From Pascua guehoae (Eukaryota; Basidiomycota; Tremellomycetes; Trichosporonales; Trichosporonaceae): a stretch of DNA of 64,000 nt. The notes under the pieces were generated by a model. That model was not told the origin of the DNA. It searched no databases and saw only the letters and a program-made list of their open reading frames with translations. Position numbers and translations under genes: made by a program. Location: positions 63,110 through 127,109 of the forward strand of contig BCJX01000020.1 of the NCBI GenBank assembly GCA_001600415.1. Reading direction: 5' to 3'. Below are positions 34,808 to 45,532 of the stretch, piece after piece. Positions within the stretch are counted from its first letter, which is position 1. Each line of letters opens with the position of its first letter.

Positions 34808-37007
34808 ATGGCATCCGACAATCTCAAAACGCCAACAAGTCGCCGACGCAGCTCGAGTGTCACGAGCGCGCTCAAGTGAGTCCCGACGAGCCGACATTTT
34901 ATCCTCTATGCGTGCGTCCTCGTTGTGTGGATGTGGTTGTGTTGTGTGTGCGAGGCCATCGTACGTTGCAACACCCAGTCCGCGCCCACCACACATGGTG
35001 TCCACGCCCCCAGCTCCCGTCGCAGCGCTAGCTCCACTTGGCACTTGCAACACGTCCATGCTTTTGCATTATGCACTTCTCTGACAATATCCAGGGCGGT
35101 GCCTCTGAACCGGCTGCAGGCTCCAAAATCCGAACACCTGTAAGTTGAGACCTGCCAAGCCATCAGCGGGACCGACGGGGCCATCCGTTTTTGTTGTCAA
35201 ACGCGGCGTCTCGGAAAGGAAGGGGAGCGCGTCAATGTACAGGAGAGGCGGCTCCGAGCCCCGTTGGCCCAGTTATTGGGATACCCCGACCTTCCCCAGG
35301 ACTGTGTGGGGCCGGCTTGCGTGGTCTCGGTTCTCCCATGCGCAACTGCTGACTCTGCCAGGAGGATGACGGGGGAGGTCAAGCCCCTGCCAAAGGGACC
35401 ACCCCGTCCCCCGCGCGACACGCTCCCAGAGCGCTACCAGACGCTAGGGTTCAAGGAGGATGTCCGAACTGGCCGCTGGATGCTTGTGCCGCGTGAGTTT
35501 ACGAGTGCTAGAGCAGGAAGAAACGAAGGACGAAGGAGGGGTCAGACGTCAAGAGCCGCCGTACTGACACCTGTCCAGTCTCATCGTTCTTCCTGATGAT
35601 GATCCCGGTCATTCTCTGGGCCAACCAGTACATGCTCATCGACCTCGGACTCATGGGACCGTACAAGACGAACCCCTTCTCTTGGTTGCTGTTCCCGAGC
35701 CACAAACTCCCGAACGGCAAGTACAAGAAGGGACCGGCCGACTTCCTCTTCATCGCGTACTACATTGTCTTCTGGAGCTTGTCAGTTTCGTGAACGATCT
35801 GCTCGTAACCAAACTGACCCCCCAGCGTGCGCCAGTTTGTCACGATCCACATTATGAGGCCCCTCGCAATGTCGATGGGTATCCATGGCAACAAGGTGTT
35901 CCGCTTCATGGAACGTGAGTTGCTCTTGCCATGGAGGTTGCTGACATGCCAGAGGGCTACGCCGTCTTCTACTTTACCATCATGGGCACGCTCGGCATCT
36001 TTGTCATGCACGGCCTCCCTACTTGGTGTAAGTCGAGCTGTGGACCTCTACATGGCGAGCATCTACTGACATGGACAGGGTACAAGACTGAATACTTCTT
36101 CATCGACTACCCTCACCGCGAGATGACATGGGAGCTCAAGGTCTACTACCTGATCCAGGCTGCGTACTGGTGCCAGCAGGCGATTATCCTTGTGCTCAAG
36201 ATTGAGAAGCCGCGCAAGGACTTCAAGGAGCTCGTCGCACACGTGAGTCTGCATGGACCCCGAAGTCTCGAGGACTATAGCCGCTAACAGAACAGCACAT
36301 TGTGACTCTCTGGCTCGTTGGATGGAGCTACGGCATCTCGGTAAGTTGACTTGATACGCATGATAGAAGCAAAGCTGACCCCCAGCTCACGTACATTGGT
36401 GTCTCGATTTTTGTCACCATGGACGTGTCGGACGTTTTCCTTGCGGTGAGTGGAGCTGCTGATTACCATGTTGCTCAAGCTGACATTGTAGCTTGCAAAG
36501 TGTGTCAACTACGTTAGCGAACCTGCGTCGACACCGTTCTTTGCCGTCTTTGTGGGCGTGTGGACGTGAGTAGCTCGCGTTGGGCTCTGCTGACCGCAGA
36601 TATTTCCGTCACTACCTCAACCTCTGGATCCTGTGGGCGGTCTACACGCAGTTCGACCTGATTCCTGTCGACCAGCGCACCACCTGGGAGCCGTGGAAGG
36701 ACAACTGGATGGTCTGGTGGTACGTACACCTGCGTGACGGAGCAGAGGCGCCTGCTAACAGGTGCAGGATGAAGTGGCAGATCTTTGCGCCAATTTTTGC
36801 CCTCCAGTGCATCAACCTGTTTTGGTACTTCCTCATCTGGCGCATCTTATTCCGGTATGTCGCCTGCGTCTTGCCGTCTGTGAGACTTGCTGACGTGCCA
36901 GTGTCGTGTTCTACGGCGTGCAAAAGGACGAGCGCTCAGACGACGAGGACGAGTCGACTGACGCCCCACCCCAGAAGGTCGTCGGCGATGCCAACAAGGC
37001 ACAGTAG
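34808..37007 (+). CDS. LAG1: Ceramide synthase (LAG1/LAC1 family)
   Basis: ER multipass enzyme that N-acylates sphingoid bases with acyl-CoA to make (dihydro)ceramide. Thirteen exons: 34808-34875, 35095-35139, 35362-35492, 35579-35780, 35826-35914, 35953-36027, 36079-36242, 36296-36340, 36386-36445, 36492-36565, 36600-36719, 36768-36854 and 36902-37007, giving 421 residues in phase. A TLC domain runs from about residue 140. It contains the Lag1 motif: paired histidines 258-259 in KELVAHHIVTLWL, and two acidic residues, Asp286 and Asp289, in FVTMDVSDVFLA. Further conserved blocks are WTYFRHYLNLWILW and FQ-type helices near the end. The C-terminus is acidic (DERSDDEDES), typical of fungal enzymes. 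Intron 35140-35361 could be shortened by another acceptor near 35169, so the join between exons 2 and 3 is the least certain. Confidence 0.93.
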
Positions 37008-38826
37008 GCGGCGTTGTGGGAACGGCCTGTCCATGCACGCGTCAGGCGATTGCGATACCATGTGAATATACACAGAGGTTGATCGGCTGATCGTTTAGCG
37101 TGCAGCGCGGGACTGAGGCGCGTGCGAGCGCGGCTGTATGGGGGGTGACGCGGGTGTGAGATGCACTCTAGATGGGACCTTTGGGACGCGCTTGGCTGCT
37201 CGTCTGCAGGAGACGAATGACATTCTGGGCTAACGGCATGGCATTCGACGTTTGTGACCACCACGTGTCCTGCGGTATGTGAGCCATGAGCCATGTTCTG
37301 GTCGTCGGCCATTTCGTTGGTGGCATCGGTGGCATGGGTTCCTGTCAGAAGCTTTCTTCGGGCCCGAAGGCTGTCGCCAGATACCGAGCCTTCAACAATG
37401 ACCCGGCCACTAGCGGCACTCCTGTGATCATGCGACGGTCAGGTTGGAAGTGATGAACACTGGCCATTTGCTGATCCGCCAGCTGTGCGTCTGACTGGCA
37501 ATCGTTATCGTTTGGTTCTCTCAGAGGCTGAGGCGCTGAGAACTCTGTGCGGGGCATGACGTCCACGACCTCGAACCTGCGCTCGTGTGCCAACAGGGGG
37601 GTGGCTCATGTCGATCCCACCATGGCTTGGGTACACGCGTGCTTTTTTCCCTCCACTCCCTGACCACTGCTTGGTGGTGCATGTCATATGCAAAGGAGGG
37701 GTGGAGTTATATTGCGACGAATTCGATAATGGCGTATCCCGATGAGACCGGATGAGAAATGCTAGAATCGCAAAAGCATGTCGTAACTGCGGGCGCGGAG
37801 TGAGGCGGGGCGGACGCGCAGACGCGCGAGCAATCCAAACGAGGCATGAGACAAGGCAAGGCTGCGTTCATTTTGGCCACCGTCATATGCCATGCGCCAC
37901 CGCCTCCACCACGCACAGACCGCAGCCAGACCCAGCCCCCCCCCCCCCCCCTCTGTCCTGATGCCCCCACTTGAGGCTCGGGCCGCCCATGCCGCCCGTT
38001 GCCGCTACATGCCCACAGGCCACAGGCCCACAACCCCACCATGGGGGTCTATACCTCCACTCTGCCCTCTCACTCTAACTGTACCACACGTCACGCCACC
38101 CAATACACCCAAGACAAAGCAAGCAAGCAAGCAAGACTCGCGTAGAATTGGGGGAAGGGGTCCCCGGGGCTGGGGCTCGTGCACGCCATATCGCAATGCC
38201 GCCACCCAGTGGCCACAAGTTGCAATCATCTCCACCCACCCACCAGCTCTCGAGCACGCGCTGGGACCTTATGACCCACCCACCCCTCTCAATCTTCCGC
38301 CGCAGCAACGGCCAGCAGCAGGCAACGACAAGGTGTGCAAGTTGTGCAGTGCGTAGATGGAGCCGGCGGCTTTGAACCAGGTTTATTATTATTATTTGTC
38401 TCATCCATTCTCCATCCATCCAACCAAAGCCCATTGCCACCATCCACTTGCCGCCGCTTGGTCGGACGCGCCCCCGTCTCATCGTCACACGTCTACGCTA
38501 TCACCCCACCCACTCGCGACTCTGAGCACCACTACACTAGGGGCAGCAGCAGAGTAACCGGCAAGTAGCCATTCAGCCTTTGCTTTCCCATACCGCGCCC
38601 ACGTAGCACCAACTGTATCCGCTACCGCAACCGCAACCGCAATCACAGCCCAAGCTATTGTCCACCCCCCCCAACCCCCGACCCGGGATCGCGCCATTGC
38701 CCCACTCCCCACTCTCCCTCCCACCACCGCCATCGCCGCCACTACTAGTCTACTCTCACCCCCACCTCGACACGTTCGCTATCGCCACGTACCCCGCGCT
38801 CCCCGCTCCTATCGACCACCGCCGCC
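37008..38826. other. Intergenic region with simple repeats
   Basis: Holds a C run (37936-37950), AAGC repeats near 38115, an ATT repeat near 38383 and pyrimidine-rich sequence before the next gene. No gene supported. Confidence 0.45.
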
Positions 38827-41313
38827 ATGCCGCTATCGGCAGCGCTTGATTTCGCCACCCGCCGCGCGCGCCGCGGGTCGTCGCATGCACGCGACACCAA
38901 CGTCACCGCCGCTGACACACCGCCACCCGGCACCGATAGCTGCTATGGTGTGCGGAGCCTAGACAGCAGTGGCTGGGACAGCACAGATGAGAGTGTGCGC
39001 GATGCGCGTGATCCGCGGGGTGACGAGGATGGCACTAGCAATGAATCGCCAGAGCCAAGCAATACCCGCAATGCCGAGACCGACACCACACACGCGTCGG
39101 TATCGGCATCGGCATCGACAGACCCACCCCGCTCGACATCCACACCGGCGGCGGCGTCATGGTCCCGCCCCGCACTCGATCCGACCCCGAGCCCCGAGTC
39201 GGCCGCACCGGCCCGGACGGCGTCAGCGGGCTCGACCATCTCTGCCGCATCGGGATCGTCGTCGAGCACGTCAACATGCACCCCAACGGGTGAACGCAGT
39301 GGCAGCCCCCATGCAGAAGAGGGCACTAGTGCGAGTGCGCCCGCTGCCGGCCAGTCGCACGAGACACACTCGGGCCCCTCGCACCCCTCGTCGTCCACGA
39401 CGGCTGTCGTGACCTCGGCCCCACTTGTGCATGCAGGTGCGGCACCGTCGCCGTCTGCTCCCACGTTATCTCCCGTCCCCACGGCATCCGTCCCAGTCAG
39501 TCCCGGAGTGGCGGCCGCCACCGCACCGGGCCCCCGCACCCTCTCTCTCCCGATCTCGCGCCATGCGCTACTCGACATGCTCGCCGACGCGCCGGACGCG
39601 TCCGAGCCGTCGTCGCCGTCTGCCGCCTCTGCGGCTTCCGCCGCGTCAATGTCCCTCTCGCTTTCAAGTCTGTCGCGCGTTTCGTCACCGACAGACTGGG
39701 ACTGGCGCGGCCACCCACTTGCCCACTCGACCGTGTTCACCAGTGAAGGTGAGGGCGAGCGTACGGGTGTGGAGGCAGGTAGTATTGCAGGCCTGCTCGA
39801 GGGATCCCTCGGTGCGCTGGGCTTGGGCGCCTCGGCCACGGCAGCGGGGCAACCCAGCTCGAGCGCCGAGCTCGTCCTCCCCACTCTAGCGCTCCCGAGC
39901 TCGTCGCTCAACCTCGGCCTCGAGCGCTGGCCCGGTCCCGGACAGGGGCTGCGGATCGCACTCGTCGGCGGCGCCGAGCACTCGCGCGAAGTGCTCGCAG
40001 CACTGGTCGCGTGCCGCGCCTGCGTGCAGCTGCCCCGTGGCGAAGTCGGCGTGCTCGCCCCCAATGGAAGGGAACTCGCCGCCACCGTTGTCGTCCAGAG
40101 CGACGTTGGGGCAGTACGCAGACGCGCCACAGAGGGATACACTGCGCTCCACGCTCTGCTCCACCCGAGTCCCAGCCGGGAGAAGCGCGCAGAACTCGAG
40201 GCAATCGTCACTGCCTACGCTGCGAGCCATGAATGGGTCCACCTCGCACTCATCATTGGTACGTCTCGTGTCCACTTGCCTGTAACCCCCCGCTAACACC
40301 ACATAGACGGCAAAGAAGACGCTATTGCCAACGTGCCCACCACGACGCTCACGGCCGAGCACGCAAAGGAGGCCGAACGGGCACGGCGCACGACGTCGGA
40401 GCACTCTGCATTCTCCGAGCTCTCGGACGTGCACACGTCCGACCTGCCGTCCGAGTCGGAGGCGTCGGCGTCCGAGGCCGCGTCGCCGTACTCGCCGTAC
40501 TCTGCGCGTTCGACACGGTCCCGCTCGGCATCGCCGACCACGTCCCGGCAGACCCTGCACACTGCCGACGTGGATGACACGCCGCGCTGGGTAGCAGAGA
40601 CGATGGACGAGCCGTGGCGCCTGCCCTCGCCGTCGTCGGCGCCTGGATCCTCGGCACCGGCGTCTATCCCGGACATTCCCGAGTCGGATGCAGGCCACCG
40701 GCAGGGTCTGTCGCGGCCGCTCAACACGCCCGCCGAGCACACGGCCGCGACGCTCTCGCGCCTCCTGTCTGACCCGTCGCTCGCGCCGGCCTCGGCCGCG
40801 GCATTCTTTGCGTGGCGCCCCCAGGCGTCGCCGGCCACGGCATCGCCTGCCTCGTCGACATTCGAGTCTGGCCTCGCCGGCCTCCCGCCCATGCCGACCG
40901 TGGCGCGCGCCCAGGGCGGCGGCGAGTGGGAAGCCACCCTCTCGCGCCGCCTTGCCCACCGCCGCGAACTCGACGCCGCCACCGCCGCCCGCCGTGCCCG
41001 TGGCGTCCGTGGCGCAAACCCAGGCCGACGCCCAACCGCATCCTACACGCACGGACATGCCCACTCGCGCCGCCGCCGCTCTCACTCGCCCCCGGATCCA
41101 GAGTGCAACGCAGGCCCCCTCTTCCCGCGCTTTACACGCCCCGCCGCCGCGCACCTCGGCCTCGGCAAGGGCCCGTTTAGCATTGTCGACGCCGTCGCCC
41201 ACGTGTTTGCCCCCGTCAAGGCACTCGTGCGCAGCCGCTGGACACATGTCGTCGTCGCGTGTGCCGTTGCCATTGCCGTCGGGTGCGGTCTCTGGGCCCA
41301 TGTCAGGGCGTAG
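38827..41313 (+). CDS. Serine-rich tail-anchored protein, unrecognised family
   Basis: Two exons, 38827-40258 and 40307-41313, giving 812 residues. Residues 1-370 are Ser/Thr/Ala/Pro-rich and probably disordered. Around 374-490 a small alpha/beta-like segment stands out: LRIALVGGAEHSREVLAAL, VGVLAPNGREL, then HEWVHLALIIDGKED. It is followed by another disordered, acidic Ser-rich stretch with SAFSELSDVHTSDL (FSEL at 513-516). Near the end come LARRREL-like basic segments, then SIVDAVAHVFAPVKALV and a single hydrophobic helix (about 789-809) with a short AHVRA tail, the layout of a tail-anchored membrane protein. There is no signal peptide. Architecture resembles organelle-surface receptors such as mitophagy receptors, but I do not recognise the family and claim no function. 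Confidence 0.8.
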
Positions 41314-42731
41314 GCGGTGTACGAGTCGGGCAGCCAACACTGATGTGCCGCAACGCACCCCGAAGCAAGCTCGAACAAGTCTCAAGCACTACCAATCTGG
41401 ACCCTTCGACCGCCCGACGTCTCCCCCCGTCATTCCTAGAAGGATATACGACCCGCGACCGCTCGGGTGCGCGCTGTGCATACTAATCGCGCACCTGGTT
41501 GTTGGAACGATAACAGATCCAAGATGACGTCATGTCCCGACCCCACCCCACCCCACCCGCTGCCTGTCCTTTCCCAGGTTCAAGTATTCCGCTCGACTGC
41601 AGTCCGCAACACTCCGCTCTCCGGGCCGTTGTCTACACCGTTGGTTGTACTCTCGCTTCGTTGTATCATGTATTTGCTTATTCACGACCGTGCTGCAGGT
41701 AGGGTGTGGGGGGTGCTGGTAGGGTGTCAGTGCGGTGAGAAATGGCAGTATGGCAGTGCCACAGGGTTGAGGTCCTTGAGAAGGACGTGCATGCGTGTAT
41801 GCCACCCTCGTGCTCACCCCATGTCCGCGGGTGGCCTGCGAATTACACCAGGGGAATGCAACGCACTGACTCCACTCCCCACCAGGACAGCAAACCCCGC
41901 CTCCGAGGCAGACATCGAGGCGGCAGTCCCAAAGCTCCCACGGCGACCTCGGTGGGGGCTATGGGGACCAGCCTCGAGCCAGCGTCTTGTCTAGGGTTTG
42001 GACGCCGAGCAGACGTGTGTCCCGGGCCGTGGGCAGAATGAGCCAAGAATCGCTTTGAGCGTGACTCTCGACATTAATGACATGGATGGTGCAGAACACA
42101 CGTTCCAATGGGCGCGGAGCACTGGGTTCATTGTACTTGAACAAGGCGGAGGTGGGTGGAATACCTCCTGGCTCCGTTTCGGGCTCCGAAGACGATGAGG
42201 TGGGCAGACGGCCTGCAGGGCGACACGGCGCGGTTCGGTTGGGGCTGGCACTGGGCGGGCGGCCTGGCGCGGGCGCATGGCACACGGCGGGGGGATGGGG
42301 TCTGGGTTTGGGGCACGGGGGGTGCTCGTCTCTTGGGCCGACATGAGACTGCAGACTAGGTGGTGGGCGACACGTCGTGACACGTCGTGGGCACGGCCGT
42401 CTTTCATGTCATGAGATACATTATCATGGAGAACACTAGTGTATCTGTATCCAATCTAGAGAAACAAAGGTCATGTCATGCAAGATGTGGTCCGGATAGC
42501 GGGTCAAGGCGGTCGGTCTAGTGGAGGTTGGATACGGCACGTTGGCGGCCGGGTGGGACGGCGTCGGGCGCGGTGTGGTACCGGGAGGGGGGTGAGGAGG
42601 CTGGGGGGTGGAGGCAGGGACGAGAAGCTGGAAAGAACGAAGGAGGCAGAGTTGGGGGCGGTTGGCCGGAAAGGGGAGGGATGAAGATTGCAAGAAAACA
42701 AGGAAGAGTACGAGCAAGCACGGGTTACGGA
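41314..42731. other. Convergent intergenic region
   Basis: 3' flanks of the tail-anchored gene and the DMT transporter. Several frames are open but have no protein character. No RNA gene recognised. Confidence 0.45.
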
Positions 42732-44614
42732 TTACACCTTGTTAGGTGAGGGCACGCGCAGTGTCGGGCTCACACTCGCACTCCTGCTCGTACTCTGCTC
42801 GTCCGCATTTCCGTACCCATTCTGGGCTGGGGCCGCGTCCTCGGTGGGCACAGACGAGTACGAGTAGTGCTCCCCGCGGACCGTCTTTGTGCCAACGGGC
42901 AAGGGCGAGGGCGTGCGCGAGATGGGCACGGCCTCTGGGTCCTCGACGCGTGGCGGGGGGTTTGTCTTGAGCGACGCCGAGGCGACCCAGTACGCCGACG
43001 TGAGGATGATAATCGTGCCGAGGAGGGAGAGGAGGGACGGAATCTTGTGGAACGCGAGCAGCTCGAGCACCACGGCAAAGAAGATTTGCAGGTAGGTCGC
43101 AATGCCCGCCCGCCCGGCTTTTTCGTTTTGCAACCCGTGCGTGAGCAGGGCCTGCGCGATAAAGCCAAAGATGCCAATGATAAAGATGAGCACAAAGCCA
43201 AAGCGGTCGTGCGGCCAGGCGAGGTTGGGCGTAAACACCATGGCGATGCCACAGGCAAGCGTGCACGCGACGGAAAAGTACTGGATAGAGTGGAGCGCGT
43301 TGGCGCGCTTGCCAATGTACCGGATCAGGAGGTCTGCGTGTCAGCGGGTGTAGGTGAGATGGGAAAGCGATGGGATGGTTGGCTTTGGTGGACGTGATTG
43401 TTGCTCCGTCTGCCACCCAGTCCCCCGCCGTCAATTGTCCGTCTCTGCTCTCGCAGCCTCCGCCTCTCGCTTGCTTTGTTGTCCGTCCTCCCACTCCATC
43501 CTCACGCCAGCTTCTCTCCCTTTACGCCACATTTCCTCGGAAGAGCAAGCTAAGAGCCAGCTGCCGACAGCCGAAACAGCGCACCCAGCCGAGACAGACA
43601 ACCCAATCGGCCCCACCATCCTGACATATCACACAAAACTCACAAGCACTCGAAGCAAACAGCACACCGGTCATGGCCCACGTCACAGCCGTCATGCGGT
43701 CCATGCGCGCCTCGTCATCGGGGGCGGGCTCGGGGGCGTCCCAGCCGTGCCCAAAGATGAATGGCGGGCGGGACACGAGCACGACACCGACGAGGGACAT
43801 GATCGCCGCTCCAGCTTCCCGCAAGGTAAAGCTCTCGCCGAGGAAAAAGTAGGCGAGCGCGGCGGTCGTGCAGGGCGAGAGGAACTGGATCGTCACTGCG
43901 TCCGAGACGCTGAGGCCGCGGAGTGCCTGTGGTGGTGAGTTTAGGGCTGGTCAAGGTAGGTAGACCGGGAACGGCTCCTAAACAGCGAGGAGCCCGCCCG
44001 CCTCTACTCACTTGGTAAGCACACATGAGGCCGCCAAAGCCGCAACACCCGCGCGCGACGAGCGCGCGGCGCACGCCCGGAGGCCCGAGGAACGGGTGCG
44101 GGTCGCCCTGGATGAGGAGGGTGACAAAGCAGCACAGGCCCGTGATTCCCATGCGGACAAAGATGAGCGTGAGCGTCGACATGTTGGTCGACTCGATGAG
44201 GAATTTGACACTCAGGCTCATGGCGGCAAAGAAGAACTGCGCGGCCGCAATGAGAAACAGGCCATAGTTGTAGTCGTACAGCGCCACGACGGTGGGCGGG
44301 AGGAGCTCGCGGAGGCGCGCGGCAAACGATCCGGGCGGGTAGTGTGGGTGGTGGCTCTGGCTCGCCGACGACGAGCTGCTTGCTATAGACAGTGTCTCGG
44401 CGTCGATTGCCTCTTCTTCCACCACCCTCTCGCCGTCGCCGTTCAGATACAGCCCCAGGCCCGCCGTCGCTCGCGAGTGTGTAGAGTGCGTAGAGTACGA
44501 TCGTGCAGAGTAGGACCGCGTCCGCGACCGCGAGGGGGATAATTGGAGTGTCGTCTCGGTCGCGGGAGGCGACCCGATGACCGCCGCCAGTGCGGCGGCA
44601 CGGTCGTACGGCAT
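42732..44614 (-). CDS. EamA/DMT-superfamily transporter
   Basis: Predicted multipass drug/metabolite-type transporter; substrate unknown. Three exons: 44614-44012, 43926-43644 and 43333-42732, giving 495 residues in phase. The first about 110 residues are cytosolic and Ser/Tyr-rich (SRSRTRSYSARSYSTHS). Ten hydrophobic segments follow in two repeats: the first starts YGLFLIAAAQFFFAAMSLSVKF and includes RMGITGLCCFVTLLIQ and ALRGLSVSDAVTIQFLSP, the classic EamA pattern. The second includes VLIFIIGIFGFIAQALLTHG and IFFAVVLELLAFHKIPS with LLGTIIILTSAYWVA. The C-terminal 80 residues are hydrophilic. Related fungal proteins (for example yeast YMR253C) are uncharacterised, and human SLC35G proteins share the fold. 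Confidence 0.88.
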
Positions 44615-45532
44615 TTGTTAAAGGGCAGTTGGGGGACGCGCAGTCGGTCGCGTCGGGCAGGAGGCGTGTGCCCAGGTGCGAGTGGGCGTGGGAGCTAGGT
44701 GAAAAGGACGTCGTCGGACGGCGATGTGGGCCGCGTCTCTCGTGTTTATGCAAAAAAAGTACCACCAAAGCTAAGCTGGTGGGGGTGTCACCCAAAGGTC
44801 AAACGCTTGGGGTTGGGGCTCGCTTTGAGAGTGAGGCGGACCTGGCCGATGGTCGAGTAGCCGTGTACCGTAGGGTGGGCTGCTCGTACTCGTCTTTGCG
44901 CGAAAATTGATTGTTTTGACAACAGTTCTAGTGTCGTGATAGAGTAGAAGAGCAAAGTGGTTTACGTCTTGTTAATTCTGCACAGTCGTCGCACGACTGT
45001 AGCTTGGATTTTTTGTGGAATGCCTCGGCGCCCTGTGCGGCTCTCCTGGCTCTGCTAACTGTGCTCGGCGGCTGCAGCGTTGACGACATGCCGAGGGCCC
45101 CTCGCGAGTCGCACAAGACCGAAGGTGGGCGGACTTTTAGAAACAGGCCCAAGACCAGAATGCGCTACAGCGGGACCCGCGTGGGTGGGGAGGCCGAGAC
45201 TGTGACCAGAGATGCCGATATGCCGATCAAGCCGAGCCTCAAAAGGCACCATTTATAAACAACTGTTTGTAATGGATGAGATTGATCTAATTTCAGTTTT
45301 GAAATCGGGGTTGTAAGCTACTAAACAAAGTGGCTGACGTTTGCTTTCAAGGGCGACCACGTGCATGCCACACCAGTATCACGTGGTCATTCTTCGTCGG
45401 TCGCCGGTCCCAAATGCGAGATGGCATCATGTCCGTGTCCGTCCATACTTCGCGCGCCCCGATTCCTCAACTTTCCATCGATTCTTCATCACCCAAAAAC
45501 ACCACGACCCACACGCTCGTATTCTGTACCCA
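44615..45532. promoter_or_regulatory. Divergent promoter region, DMT transporter/DNAJC11
   Basis: 918 bp between divergent start codons. No individual element can be assigned with confidence. Confidence 0.4.

Noticed and set aside
35169..35361. Longer exon 3 of the ceramide synthase starting near 35169
   Set aside because: It is open, but the extra sequence is Arg/Cys-rich with no family character. The acceptor at 35361 with its CTGAC site joins in phase and reads directly into conserved-looking sequence.
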